64,000 nt of DNA from Duncaniella muris (GTDB lineage Bacteria; Bacteroidota; Bacteroidia; Bacteroidales; Muribaculaceae), in assembly GCF_003024805.1 (NCBI RefSeq), contig NZ_PUEC01000007.1:1-64000 (forward strand). Direction: 5' to 3'. The position numbers were made by a program, and so were the translations under genes. The number at the start of each line of letters is the position of its first letter. Positions within the stretch are counted from its first letter, which is position 1. Below, piece by piece: positions 17,043 through 25,906 of the stretch. The notes under the pieces are model-generated. The model searched no databases and was not told the origin of the DNA. It saw nothing but the letters and a program-made list of their open reading frames with translations.

Positions 17043-17074
17043 CAAAGGTAGTGAATTATTTTATGCCATGCAAA
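17043..17074 (-). promoter_or_regulatory. Bacteroidetes promoter for methyltransferase
   Basis: Minus strand TTTG (17071-17074), 20-base spacer, TACCTTTG (17043-17050). This is a full match to the -33/-7 consensus, reading leftward. Confidence 0.75.
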
Positions 17075-17091
17075 TTCAGTTTTGAATTTAG

Positions 17092-17308
17092 TCATTATGA
17101 TACCTCATGTTTCATCGAGCGCAACGGCAAGTTCGTTTACATCAGCCACTCTTCCACGTTAGCCCGAATGGATAGCGGCGTAAGAATTGAACTCGATTCA
17201 TTCCTGATTCGCACAGCCCAAGACGCAAAAGACTACAGAGGGGGATATAACCAATATTGCAACATGGAGAATTTGCAGTCCATGATAGACACCTTGTTAG
17301 AGGAATGA
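17092..17308 (+). pseudogene. 5'-truncated copy of the 124-aa accessory gene
   Basis: From HYDTSCFIERNGKFVYISHSS onward it matches residues 53-124 of the protein at 10416-10790 (changes such as GLSRIGSG to TLARMDSG). The first 52 residues are absent and replaced by the methyltransferase promoter region. The open frame can be extended to 16991, but that part is unrelated. It marks the right junction at about 17090. Confidence 0.75.
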
Positions 17309-17313
17309 ACAAG

Positions 17314-17352
17314 AAAAAAGATGCGGAACAGGTTTTGCTCCGCATCTTTCCT
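17314..17352. terminator. Bidirectional terminator
   Basis: AAAAAAGATGCGGA ... TCCGCATCTTT. Ends the 17-33 kb operon leftward, 10 bases beyond the ArdC stop. Confidence 0.75.
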
Positions 17353-17360
17353 TTCCATCC

Positions 17361-19049
17361 TTACCGGTGCATACCGCCGCCGTATTCTGCCTCTTGTAGC
17401 TCTGCCCGATACTCTTCCAGTTCGTTCAGCTTCCCGTTCACGGCTTGCAGGTTGGCATCAAGCCCGACATTGTGGTCGTAAGGAAAACGGTGCTGCGCAA
17501 CAAGACCGGCATTCGTAGCCTGCCCGACATCAAGCGTATCGGATTCCTTGTTATATTCGACATACAGCACGTCACCGTTCGGCATCTCGAAGGCCGGAAT
17601 CTTTTGATGCGCCAAAGCGGAGAACTGTTCCACCGCCATCTCCCTGGCAACCTCTTTTATCGTCTCTCCGGCAATATCGACACCGTAACGCCGGATATGG
17701 TCTCGGATTTCCTGCTCCGTGAATTTCAACATCACCTCGTAGGTTCCCCCGACACTCCCGTTGTACACGACAGCGAAATTCTCATCCTCGGCAATAAGGC
17801 TGTCACCCTTGTTGTTCGTGGCCGATAAATAAGTATGCTGTTCGTTGATGCCATTGCCGTCGTAATACTCCTTGGCAAGCGTCAGCAATCCCTCGTAATC
17901 GCCTTTCTCCCGAAGTTCGTCAAGCTGCCTCGTGTCATCCGAAAATTGGAGATACGCAACAGAAGAATAAAATGTCTTCTCCTTTGCTGCCGCTCCGTTT
18001 TCCTGCTTCTCGCCGACATTTTGTTCCAGTTCTTGCGCTATCTTATCCACCTTCTGGGTAATCATCGAGGTTGCCCTTTTCACGTCCAGAAGCGTTGTCT
18101 TGATGAACTGTGGCGATTCCTTCAGCTCATCAAGCCAACCTTTAAGATACGCGCAACTGTCCTCCTTGATATGCTTGGTCATGCCGTAACGCTGTGCGAC
18201 CAGTGCGCTGCCTAACTCTGCCACCAGTTCCTCACGGGCATATTCAGGAGAACCGAAAGTAGTCGGCTTGAACCTGTCAAGTACGTTTTCCGCTCCGGTG
18301 GAGTGCGTCATCTCGTGGAACAGTGTCCCGTAGAACGATTCTCCCGATTTGAACTGCTCCTTTTCGGGTACGATGATTTCGTTCTTCGTGATGGAATAGT
18401 AGGCGTCATTCTGATATTTCGGCGTAATCGGACAAATCCACAGGTTATCCCTTATCATCGTATCGACTGGGGCAAAACTGAAATGCTCGCCCTCCTCGAT
18501 TGCCGGACGCGAATTTTCTCGCTCCAGTTTTTGCCACAGCTCCGGTCTCGCTTCCTGCAAGTTAGTCTGCGCGACATTGAAGACCCGGAACACCTGCATC
18601 TTCGGATAGACATTGTATTGTTCCTTTTCGTCATCGGAGAGTTTCTTGTAATCGTCATACTTGATTTTCTCCTTAGTCTCCTTATGGATACAAGTGAACG
18701 TGGTGAGCATGACCGGAAAGGATTTTTCACCACGAAGCACGGAGACACGCGGCAGTTCCTCTCCATCCTTTCCGGGCTTATTGAGCTTCTGAACACAATC
18801 GAACGTGCAGAAACGGGGAATCTTGTACCCTTCTTTCTCGCAGTGCAAAAGCAGCATAAAAGCATTCATCCCGTTGTACTCGCGCCCGTGAAGGTTGCGG
18901 GGCCACTGTAGCGTACCCTCCGTAAACCAAGGCTTTTTCCAGTCCTTTTGAATGCCCTCGATTTTCTCGATCATCATTTCGGCGAACAGGTCAAGAGCCT
19001 TGTCCTCGCTGTTCGGTCCGTCGGCATTCTTCTTTCTGTAACCGGCCAT
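17361..19049 (-). CDS. ArdC-family antirestriction protein with intact zinc-peptidase motif
   Basis: A 562-residue protein, last gene of the leftward operon. Residues about 20-160 form the ArdC ssDNA-binding domain (REYNGMNAFMLLLHC ... LRGEKSFPV). The zincin-like domain has HEMTH at 245-249 and EELVAE at 273-278, so metal ligands are present. The remaining 280 residues are an extra helical region found in Bacteroidales homologues. ArdC proteins of other plasmids protect incoming ssDNA and can travel to the recipient. The extreme C-terminus is GGGMHR, a tail shared by several operon products. Confidence 0.85.
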   Translation of the reverse strand: MAGYRKKNADGPNSEDKALDLFAEMMIEKIEGIQKDWKKPWFTEGTLQWPRNLHGREYNGMNAFMLLLHCEKEGYKIPRFCTFDCVQKLNKPGKDGEELPRVSVLRGEKSFPVMLTTFTCIHKETKEKIKYDDYKKLSDDEKEQYNVYPKMQVFRVFNVAQTNLQEARPELWQKLERENSRPAIEEGEHFSFAPVDTMIRDNLWICPITPKYQNDAYYSITKNEIIVPEKEQFKSGESFYGTLFHEMTHSTGAENVLDRFKPTTFGSPEYAREELVAELGSALVAQRYGMTKHIKEDSCAYLKGWLDELKESPQFIKTTLLDVKRATSMITQKVDKIAQELEQNVGEKQENGAAAKEKTFYSSVAYLQFSDDTRQLDELREKGDYEGLLTLAKEYYDGNGINEQHTYLSATNNKGDSLIAEDENFAVVYNGSVGGTYEVMLKFTEQEIRDHIRRYGVDIAGETIKEVAREMAVEQFSALAHQKIPAFEMPNGDVLYVEYNKESDTLDVGQATNAGLVAQHRFPYDHNVGLDANLQAVNGKLNELEEYRAELQEAEYGGGMHR

Positions 19050-19054
19050 AACCC

Positions 19055-19663
19055 TTATTGATTATAGTTAGACGAATCCGCCACATATTGCGTCAGTTCC
19101 TCCACCTTGCAGGAAAGGTTGATTTTCCCGTTGTGTGCCGACAGGTTCATTTCACCTTTGGCATCCACCTTTACACCTGGCTGCAACCACGCTTCGCGCT
19201 CCTTACCGAAACAGAAGAAGCGCACCCGCTGGTACTCGAAGCCGTCATCGACCTTCTCTGCGCTAAACGCCGAGAACACCGTATAAGGCTGGTCTTTCTT
19301 ATCCCTTTTTTCCTCGATGTTCTGGCCGACCTTACCACGAAACACCAGCTCGCCCTTGACGCAATCCGCATCATCCGTAGCGGCATTGCAGATTTCATCG
19401 GCGAACAGGTTGAAATATAGCTTGTCGCCCCGGCGTTTGAGATACATCGTACCCCTCACTTCTACACGGGAGCCGTTCCGATAACCGGCGGCTTCCTCCT
19501 GACAGCCCTCCTTGCGGACATCCACCTCGATAGTGTGCCCGCCACCCGTCGCCGGAATCTGTACCCGGAGCGGAAACACCAGAAATTCTTTCTCTTCTTT
19601 GTTATTGCGAACCGACGCATCGCGGCCGATAACGCCGCATACCGTAACATTACATTTAATCAT
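19055..19663 (-). CDS. SSB-like double OB-fold protein
   Basis: Start at 19663 (MIKCNVTVCGVIGRDASVRN) is chosen because the longer frame to 19915 runs antiparallel to nothing conserved and overlaps another small gene. Residues 1-90 match an SSB-type OB fold (VIGRDASVRNNKEEKEFLVFPL ... GSRVEVRGTMYLKRR). A second, similar unit follows at about 110-190 (LVFRGKVGQNI ... VRFFCFGKEREAWLQPGVKVDAKGEM). It probably binds ssDNA with the adjacent ArdC. Gap to ArdC is five bases. Confidence 0.7.
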   Translation of the reverse strand: MIKCNVTVCGVIGRDASVRNNKEEKEFLVFPLRVQIPATGGGHTIEVDVRKEGCQEEAAGYRNGSRVEVRGTMYLKRRGDKLYFNLFADEICNAATDDADCVKGELVFRGKVGQNIEEKRDKKDQPYTVFSAFSAEKVDDGFEYQRVRFFCFGKEREAWLQPGVKVDAKGEMNLSAHNGKINLSCKVEELTQYVADSSNYNQ

Positions 19664-19746
19664 CTGTTTTTTGTCTTTAATGATACATGGATCATCCGGA
19701 CAAGTGATACATGGGTTGATTGATGTTGAACTGTTGTAGGGTGCGG

Positions 19747-19923
19747 TCAGTCGGGTGCGCGTATCATCGCCCAGACCATCCATCCGGCGATGGCTAATTG
19801 CACGCCCACGACAACGAGCGTCCCGATCCACCCCAACAGCAGGTAGCAGAACCGGACGTGCAACGCAAGGAGGGAAACTCCCGCCAGACACTTGCATAGC
19901 TGTATCATCACGCATTTTATCAT
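19747..19923 (-). CDS. 58-residue small membrane protein
   Basis: ATG at 19923 gives MIKCVMIQLCKCLAGVSLLA..., with two hydrophobic helices (about residues 11-20 and 27-54) and a short Arg-containing end. It starts 12 bases after the hydrolase gene stop and fills the gap before the OB-fold gene, so it fits the operon spacing. No family is recognised. Confidence 0.5.
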   Translation of the reverse strand: MIKCVMIQLCKCLAGVSLLALHVRFCYLLLGWIGTLVVVGVQLAIAGWMVWAMIRAPD

Positions 19924-19935
19924 ATCGCCATGCCT

Positions 19936-21501
19936 TTATCTTCGCAGGTTTTCCGTTTGTCCCTGTTGTCGGGACATCCCCTGCTCGAAATTCTGTGAGG
20001 CCGCTTCCGACAGGATAACCGTATTCAGTATACCGGTTACACGCATCCGCTTGGCCTCTTCCGTGAGTGTGCCGTTGTTCAATGTGGCAGACAACCGGTT
20101 CAACTCGGAGGCGGTCAGCTCCCGTGAGACACGCAGTTCCCCGTTGTCCGCTTTCAGAATGGCCTTGCCGTTCTCGCCGATAGTCAGGTCGCAGTTCTTC
20201 ATATTCGGCAACAACGGCTTCAGGTCGATGGTACGAAGATCCATCGCGGCGGATATGGCTGCCTTCTGTTCCTCTTCCTCCCGGTTGTCAATCTGTGTGG
20301 CTAAAAGCATAAGGGAGGCGAAAGCAGTCATCGCCATCTCCACAATCAGGTCGTTGCATCCCGACATTCCCACACCGCTGTCCTCCGACGAAAGGAGTTT
20401 TTTCATCCATCCGTCTGGCGAAAGGTTCTTTTCAGGCACGGTATCTTCCGCCGCCTTGTATTTGACGAGCAGGTCATTTCCGTTGTGCAGCATTTGCAAT
20501 TTGATATGTCCTTTCTGTGCGATTTCAGCCAGATACGCCGCAGGGTCTATATCCCGTTTCGTCCCGTCGGCATAGATATTCTTCACACCGAAATGCAGAT
20601 GTTCCCCGGTCGTCCGTGTCCCCGTATTGCCCGATGTGCCAAGCCGTCCGCCTGCCTGTACCGTATCGCCGACCTTGACGGAAATCTCCTTGAGGTGCAT
20701 ATAGGTACATTGTACCTTGCTGCCGTCCGTCCGGGCATATTCCACCGTCAGCGACTTGCCGCCGGGTGTATTCTTGTTCTGGTTTACCGCCACGACCTTG
20801 CCGCCGCTCTCCGTAGCCAGTACCGCGTCGGCTTTGCAACGGATATCCACGCCCTTGTGCATCTGTTGCTTTGTGCTGTCCAACGGGTCTTGCCGTGTTC
20901 CGAACGGAGAGGTAATGAACAGAAATTCCTCCCGTTCCACCGGGAACGAATACCCCGTTCCATGTTCCGCACTCTCGGAAGTCTGGAGCGGATTGTGTTC
21001 CACCCCGAACTGCCGGCCTTGTGCCGCCATCTCCTGCATCACCTGTCTGTCATACTTCTGCAAGCCGTTCTGCTCAATGATTTTCTGCAGGTTCTCGGCA
21101 TACTTGCCGCCTGTGGCGTAACCGGCTTTCTCAATGCTTTGTGCCCAGCCCTTGTAATCGTCCGGGGAGAGTTTGAAACAACCGGCATAGCGGCTGTTCT
21201 CCTTCAAAAAGCGGGAATGATGCTCGTATGAATCACCCACGCTGTCATAGCTGCAGAACTTTTCATTCGGCTTATCATCGGTGTAGATTCCGTATTTGCC
21301 GCCTCCGGCAATCCACGAGGGTGTCGCCTTGATGCCGAAATGGTTGTTCTCGTTCCTCGCCAGACGGCTCTGTCCGTTGCTGCTTTCCAGTATGCCTTGC
21401 GCCAATGTGACGGAAGCCGGAATGCCATACCTGCGCATCTGTGCCATCGCATAATCCGCGTATTGCAGTGCATATTCCTGATTCTTGCTCATAATCGTCA
21501 C
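19936..21501 (-). CDS. Bifunctional peptidoglycan hydrolase (glucosaminidase-like + M23)
   Basis: A 521-residue protein. Residues about 8-115 match the FlgJ/glucosaminidase fold (YGIPASVTLAQGILESSNGQSRLARNENNHFGIKA, with the catalytic-type Glu in ILES). Residues about 190-330 are an M23 metallopeptidase with HKGVDI and GEHLHFGV, both zinc motifs intact. The C-terminal third is unrecognised and ends QTENLRR. There is no signal peptide, unusual for a wall hydrolase. It may be exported by the conjugation channel or act locally at it. It is the best candidate for opening peptidoglycan during transfer. Confidence 0.82.
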   Translation of the reverse strand: MTIMSKNQEYALQYADYAMAQMRRYGIPASVTLAQGILESSNGQSRLARNENNHFGIKATPSWIAGGGKYGIYTDDKPNEKFCSYDSVGDSYEHHSRFLKENSRYAGCFKLSPDDYKGWAQSIEKAGYATGGKYAENLQKIIEQNGLQKYDRQVMQEMAAQGRQFGVEHNPLQTSESAEHGTGYSFPVEREEFLFITSPFGTRQDPLDSTKQQMHKGVDIRCKADAVLATESGGKVVAVNQNKNTPGGKSLTVEYARTDGSKVQCTYMHLKEISVKVGDTVQAGGRLGTSGNTGTRTTGEHLHFGVKNIYADGTKRDIDPAAYLAEIAQKGHIKLQMLHNGNDLLVKYKAAEDTVPEKNLSPDGWMKKLLSSEDSGVGMSGCNDLIVEMAMTAFASLMLLATQIDNREEEEQKAAISAAMDLRTIDLKPLLPNMKNCDLTIGENGKAILKADNGELRVSRELTASELNRLSATLNNGTLTEEAKRMRVTGILNTVILSEAASQNFEQGMSRQQGQTENLRR

Positions 21502-21504
21502 TCC

Positions 21505-23766
21505 TTATCTATGAATACCCCTATGTGTTTCCTGCTCGTCCTGCCGTTTATCCTGTAGCTCTATCTCACTGATGGCGACACGCTCACCGGCACGGACAAG
21601 TTTGGGCAGATAGCTGTCCAGTTGCGTCCTTGGGAACTCTGCGAAAGTCGAAAATCCATGTTCCGGATATTCCTTGACCGTAATTCCCAGTATTTTTGCT
21701 CCCTTTGCCGCATCCTCATTATAAAGCCGGTACACTTCTCCTGCACGAATCAGATACAGGGCGTCGGGATGCTTTTCCTTGAGGTTGTCCCAAAACTGCC
21801 GTTTCGGAGACACGTTTTCATCATTCGTCTCTTCCGACCGATTTTCCGCCACCGTCTCATTCTGTTGCCGTACCTGCTCTTCCGTTTTCTGTTCCCCGAC
21901 GGATTGTCCCTTTTGCAGCACATCGGCAAACAGCGTAGCCGCCAAATGCCGCTTGTAGCCGTCCCGGTCTTCCGCCACCCACATCCGTTGCCACTGCTGT
22001 GGAGTGACGCTGCGGGGCTGCAGCTTTTGTCCGTCGATGGTTGCCACACACTGGATTCCATCCTGCCTGGTCTTGAAGATGGCAACACGCTGAATACGGT
22101 TCAGGTCAATCTCCGGTGTATCGCTGCCGAACAAATCCACTTTCAGGTCGGGCTTGACCTCCGCCAGTGCATAATACTTGTGCGCCAGCTCCATCCGTAC
22201 CTTGTCAATGTTGTCCATCGCCTGCTTGAGCGTGGAGAAAAAACGGTTCACATCCTCCTTATCGGGATAGACGCTGTACCCCTCCTTGTTTTCCGGCTTG
22301 ATATAGAGTGCCCAACGGTTCTTGTCGTCTTGAATCATCTGCACGGCATCGAACCCGACCTCATTCGCCCGTCTGACCGCCTCCGACACGTCCAACGTGG
22401 AGAGCTTTTCCAACGTGTAGTTCCTTAACCGGGCCAGTGTCACCATTTTTTCATTGAAATAGCTGTCATCGGGTCTGTAGCCCAATGCACCGTCAGTATT
22501 ATAGAAACGCACCTGCTCGATACCCTCTTTCTGCAATGCCCGTTCGATACGTCCCTTGTTCATGCCGGGAATCTCGTTGTTCGTCTCGGTCGAAGCTCCT
22601 GCCGGCAAAATGACATCTGCCGATTTTGCCTCCCGGTCTATGACGAGGACGATGCTTTTCGCCGCCTTGTCCGGGTGCTGGCGGATTTCATTCGCCACAA
22701 AGTAATGCTTGGGCATCTGTTCCTGCATGGTCGTGGTCTGCCGTCTGTTTCGCAGGGTGGCGTACTCAATTTTCTCGCCCCGTTCCGCTTTTCGGATAAC
22801 ATCAAGCGCATTGTTCACGTCGCTTTCGAGAGCGTCCATCATACACGGGTTTTCCTTGAACTCCCGACACCAGTAATCCACCGTCTTCAGGCTTGCATCG
22901 GACAGACGCGCGGGCAGTCCCAATTCCAGCATCTTGATACCCGAAGCCAGTTCCACTACCAACCTTTCATATTTTACCGCATCCTCTGACGGAGCCACGC
23001 CATTCTTCATGACCATGCCTTCACGGGCAAGCCGCTGTTGATGCCCTGTGGCACTCACGATCTGCCGCAAGGCTTCCTGCACATAATCGTGGTAATGCTC
23101 AAAATCCTTTTGACGCGGCATATAGACCGCATCTTTGTCCGTCTCGTAATGAGGAACTCCGCTACCGTCCGAACGCACGGGAACGAGGTTGTCCCGCATC
23201 TTCAATAGAAAGTCGTTGAACCGGGTGCGCAACCTGCGGTTGTCCGCCTCGGCATATCCTCTTTCCTGAACATTGCCGTCCTGCTTTACCGCATCCTCGT
23301 AAGCCGGCTTGTCAACGTAGGGCAACGTCGTCTGGTCGATATTGAAAAGCGTGCGGATCTCCCGGTTATGGACACCCTTGAACTGTGCCTTATGCTCTTC
23401 GTCCAATTGGAGATAGGCGGTGCGGTCGATGGTTTCATTCGGGTTGTTCCGGTTGACATACTTGTTCCAGTTATAGAACAGGAACGGTACGCCCTGCTCA
23501 TGCTCCCGCACCGCAGCACCCCGTGCCTTGGTTTCACTGTAAAGCGTGAACAGGTTGGTCTTGCATCCGTTATTGTCCGAATGCAAGGCCATAAAGAGGG
23601 CATTGAACGGGCTGGCCGAGACCCCTTGCGGATAGAGCCGGGGAAATCCCTTGCCCGATACGTTGAGCCAATGGCCGCCGGCGTTCGATGCCCCGCCCAG
23701 TGCGGCAGACAGCAGTTCCGTCTGCTTTTCTTCGGCTTTTTTTTCGATTTGCGACTTTTCTTTCAT
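21505..23766 (-). CDS. ArdC-like protein with degenerate zincin site
   Basis: A 753-residue protein. N-terminal residues about 45-105 (FNALFMALHSDNNGCKTNLF ... GVPFLFYNWNKYVN) resemble the ArdC ssDNA-binding domain. The expected HExxH of the peptidase part is replaced: the aligned segment reads YVQEALRQIVSATGHQQRL, keeping TGHxxRL but losing the zinc His-Glu. It is therefore probably a DNA-binding or structural ArdC relative, not a protease. The C-terminal half has repeated beta/alpha units of unknown function and ends THRGIHR. Confidence 0.7.
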   Translation of the reverse strand: MKEKSQIEKKAEEKQTELLSAALGGASNAGGHWLNVSGKGFPRLYPQGVSASPFNALFMALHSDNNGCKTNLFTLYSETKARGAAVREHEQGVPFLFYNWNKYVNRNNPNETIDRTAYLQLDEEHKAQFKGVHNREIRTLFNIDQTTLPYVDKPAYEDAVKQDGNVQERGYAEADNRRLRTRFNDFLLKMRDNLVPVRSDGSGVPHYETDKDAVYMPRQKDFEHYHDYVQEALRQIVSATGHQQRLAREGMVMKNGVAPSEDAVKYERLVVELASGIKMLELGLPARLSDASLKTVDYWCREFKENPCMMDALESDVNNALDVIRKAERGEKIEYATLRNRRQTTTMQEQMPKHYFVANEIRQHPDKAAKSIVLVIDREAKSADVILPAGASTETNNEIPGMNKGRIERALQKEGIEQVRFYNTDGALGYRPDDSYFNEKMVTLARLRNYTLEKLSTLDVSEAVRRANEVGFDAVQMIQDDKNRWALYIKPENKEGYSVYPDKEDVNRFFSTLKQAMDNIDKVRMELAHKYYALAEVKPDLKVDLFGSDTPEIDLNRIQRVAIFKTRQDGIQCVATIDGQKLQPRSVTPQQWQRMWVAEDRDGYKRHLAATLFADVLQKGQSVGEQKTEEQVRQQNETVAENRSEETNDENVSPKRQFWDNLKEKHPDALYLIRAGEVYRLYNEDAAKGAKILGITVKEYPEHGFSTFAEFPRTQLDSYLPKLVRAGERVAISEIELQDKRQDEQETHRGIHR

Positions 23767-23793
23767 ATCATCATGCTTTTATTGTTCATGGAT

Positions 23794-25593
23794 TTATTGG
23801 ATGCCCCGTGTGCGCACAATCGTCTCCCGCTGTCCGTCGTCGTAATTCTGCGAGGCGATATGGCGTAACTGGTCGCTCTTGGCAAGCACGGCGTTCGCCA
23901 GCGTGTTCAGCGGCAATGCCCCTGCACGGTAAGCCTCCGCGACGGTCGGCGTGAGCTGGATGGTACAAGGCACACGGTCTATCGTGGCGATGAGCGTGCT
24001 GCCTTGCAGTACAGGGTTTACGATACGGGAATTGAGCGGTTCGTCGGGATAACGGCGGTACTGGTTTTCCGTATGCACGTCGGCGGACGGCATGGGACGC
24101 CCCAACGCCTCGTGTCCAGCCTTGTTCAGCTGGTTCGCGCCGCCCAGACCGACAAGGAGCATCTTCAGCAGCGGGTTACGCACGAACAGACCGGCCACAA
24201 TACTCGCTATCGGCAACAGGTTGTCCCCAAAGCGCAACGATTGCGTCTTGCCGGTAAAAGCTCCCAGCAGGATGTCGGGCAGCATGGCCATGACATATCC
24301 GAGGTTGCCCGTGATATCGCCCAATCCCTCTAATCCCAATGTACCGAGCAATCCGCTCCATCCGTTCGTGTTGGTCTGCACAGCCTCTCTCTCTTGCTTT
24401 TCTTCCTCATGTGGAATAACCACCTGCCGTTCCTCTTTCTCCACTTTTTCCCTCTGTTCCATTTCCGGCTGTGTTGATTCCTTTGTGGATTTTATAGCCG
24501 TTGCATTCTTATATTTCTCCAAATGCTTCAAATAGGCTTCTTCCTGTCCGGGAGCGACGATGAGCGGCACATCCTTGTACCGTTCGGCACGTTCATTTTT
24601 CTTTTCAGGGTGTCCGGGCTTTTCGGACATTTGGAAAGGGGTAAACTTTGGTGCCTGCATCCACTCCAAAAAATTAAAGTTCATCACAGGTGTTTTTTTC
24701 TTCAACTGCTCGTTGGCCACCACAATAAGCGCACTATCACCCGTCTGTACTGTTGCAGCCTCCTTACGGAAGTCCGTAAACACGTTCCGTTCGCTACCGA
24801 ACACTCCTTTGCTGATACATTGCTCCACAGAGAGCTTGGGCGACTTTTCAGGCTCGAAGCGTGAGGCGACTGCCGAGATAGCCACGTCCGCCCCGACAAA
24901 CTTTGCCAATGTCGCCCACGAACCCGCGCCACCCATCATGACGGCATCCGCCGTTGCGCCCAATACCCGACCCGCACCTTTTTCCCATCCTTTCGGACGG
25001 TAGGCCGCTTCGCCCCGTGCCTCGATTTCCTCAGCAAGCGGCGAGCGGTTCAAGGTCTGCGAAAGTCCGAGCAGGCTTGATTCTGCGGCTTTGCGGATGA
25101 TGTAGTCGGCTGACGATTTCGGCATTCGCTCCTTGACCAGCCGGTCGATCATCAGTTCCTCCACCCGATAGTCCATATAGGCGTAGGCAAGGTCACCGCC
25201 CAATTGTTCCGACAGTTCGTTGTACCGTTCACGCCCGATTTCCCGCACGACGGTATCGCGCCATTGCCCGGCCATGTATGCGAGGTCTTGCTGTATCTCC
25301 TTGGAGCCGGTAATCTCCGCCTTGCTCATTCCGATGTAGTCCTCCGTCGTCTTCGAGTTCCATTCGCCCGTAACCTTGAGTACCTGGTACGGGTCGCCCA
25401 TCGGCTGTGCCGCAGACGCCATTGCGCTGAGTATGCCGCCCAATGAGGTGGAATACTCCCTCATTTCCTCGCCCTGCTTCTTCGTGAGGAAAGCCTGCGT
25501 TTTCGACATGACGGGAGCGAGATGGCAATGGAAATAATCGCTCACAAGACGTTCTATTTCCGCGAATTGCCGGCTATGTCTGATTCCATCCAT
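23794..25593 (-). CDS. Unknown 599-residue protein with hydrophobic segments
   Basis: Start at 25593 (MDGIRHSRQFAEIERLVSDYF) is chosen as the first ATG in the conserved-looking part. The frame continues to 25800 but overlaps the preceding reading frame. N-terminal 200 residues are helical. Hydrophobic stretches lie at about 225-255 and 455-505, separated by a Lys/Glu-rich linker. No catalytic motif is seen. It ends RTRGIQ, a weaker form of the Arg-rich tail. Possibly a membrane-associated transfer accessory protein. Confidence 0.6.
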   Translation of the reverse strand: MDGIRHSRQFAEIERLVSDYFHCHLAPVMSKTQAFLTKKQGEEMREYSTSLGGILSAMASAAQPMGDPYQVLKVTGEWNSKTTEDYIGMSKAEITGSKEIQQDLAYMAGQWRDTVVREIGRERYNELSEQLGGDLAYAYMDYRVEELMIDRLVKERMPKSSADYIIRKAAESSLLGLSQTLNRSPLAEEIEARGEAAYRPKGWEKGAGRVLGATADAVMMGGAGSWATLAKFVGADVAISAVASRFEPEKSPKLSVEQCISKGVFGSERNVFTDFRKEAATVQTGDSALIVVANEQLKKKTPVMNFNFLEWMQAPKFTPFQMSEKPGHPEKKNERAERYKDVPLIVAPGQEEAYLKHLEKYKNATAIKSTKESTQPEMEQREKVEKEERQVVIPHEEEKQEREAVQTNTNGWSGLLGTLGLEGLGDITGNLGYVMAMLPDILLGAFTGKTQSLRFGDNLLPIASIVAGLFVRNPLLKMLLVGLGGANQLNKAGHEALGRPMPSADVHTENQYRRYPDEPLNSRIVNPVLQGSTLIATIDRVPCTIQLTPTVAEAYRAGALPLNTLANAVLAKSDQLRHIASQNYDDGQRETIVRTRGIQ

Positions 25594-25601
25594 GTTGTGT
25601 A

Positions 25602-25883
25602 TTATATATTTATCTGTTTCAATAACTGTTCTTTCGTCTGCTCGATGGCGTTGTGGTAAACCTCCATCTGCCGGGGAAAGAACTCTTCCAGCCATGCGTC
25701 CTTTTCGATGTTGTCCTGCATGAACCGTATCGCCTCCTCCCGTTCGATTTCGACGGATGTCTCGCCCTCTTCCCGGTTGTTGAACCATGCCTTGGTCCAC
25801 CAGCGCACACCCGCCCGGTCGGGATAAACCGTGACAAGCCTCGGTATGTCGAAGCTCTGTATGTCGATGTCCAGTTCCGCCAA
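25602..25883 (-). CDS. Downstream frame, probable -1 continuation of the M23-like gene
   Basis: The frame has no ATG near its start; its first usable codon here is TTG. Extended 5' it reads without a stop through KKKLHDEALTYGGIIDPLAEL back into a run of nine A (25926-25934) inside the preceding gene. The product (DIPRLVTVYPDRAGVRWWTKAWF ... EEFFPRQMEVYHNAIEQ) is well-formed and acidic. It is best read as the C-terminal 108 residues of a 378-residue fusion made by a -1 shift, or as the result of a homopolymer indel. Confidence 0.5.
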   Translation of the reverse strand: MAELDIDIQSFDIPRLVTVYPDRAGVRWWTKAWFNNREEGETSVEIEREEAIRFMQDNIEKDAWLEEFFPRQMEVYHNAIEQTKEQLLKQINI

Positions 25884-25906
25884 CGGGTCTATGATGCCGC
25901 CATAGG

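Larger units (their letters stand above)
17090..17433 (+). repeat. Right copy of the diverged direct repeat flanking the cargo block
   Basis: Counterpart of 10569-10926. Here the ardC end belongs to the intact gene and the small-gene end is the truncated copy, the opposite of the left side. Confidence 0.8.

Noticed and set aside
16991-17308. Complete 105-residue gene
   Set aside because: The first 33 residues come from the methyltransferase promoter/leader region; only the part from 17092 matches the true gene, so it is a truncated copy.
19055-19915. 286-residue version of the OB-fold protein
   Set aside because: The extra 84 residues have no homology and overlap a better small membrane frame; the OB fold starts at 19663.
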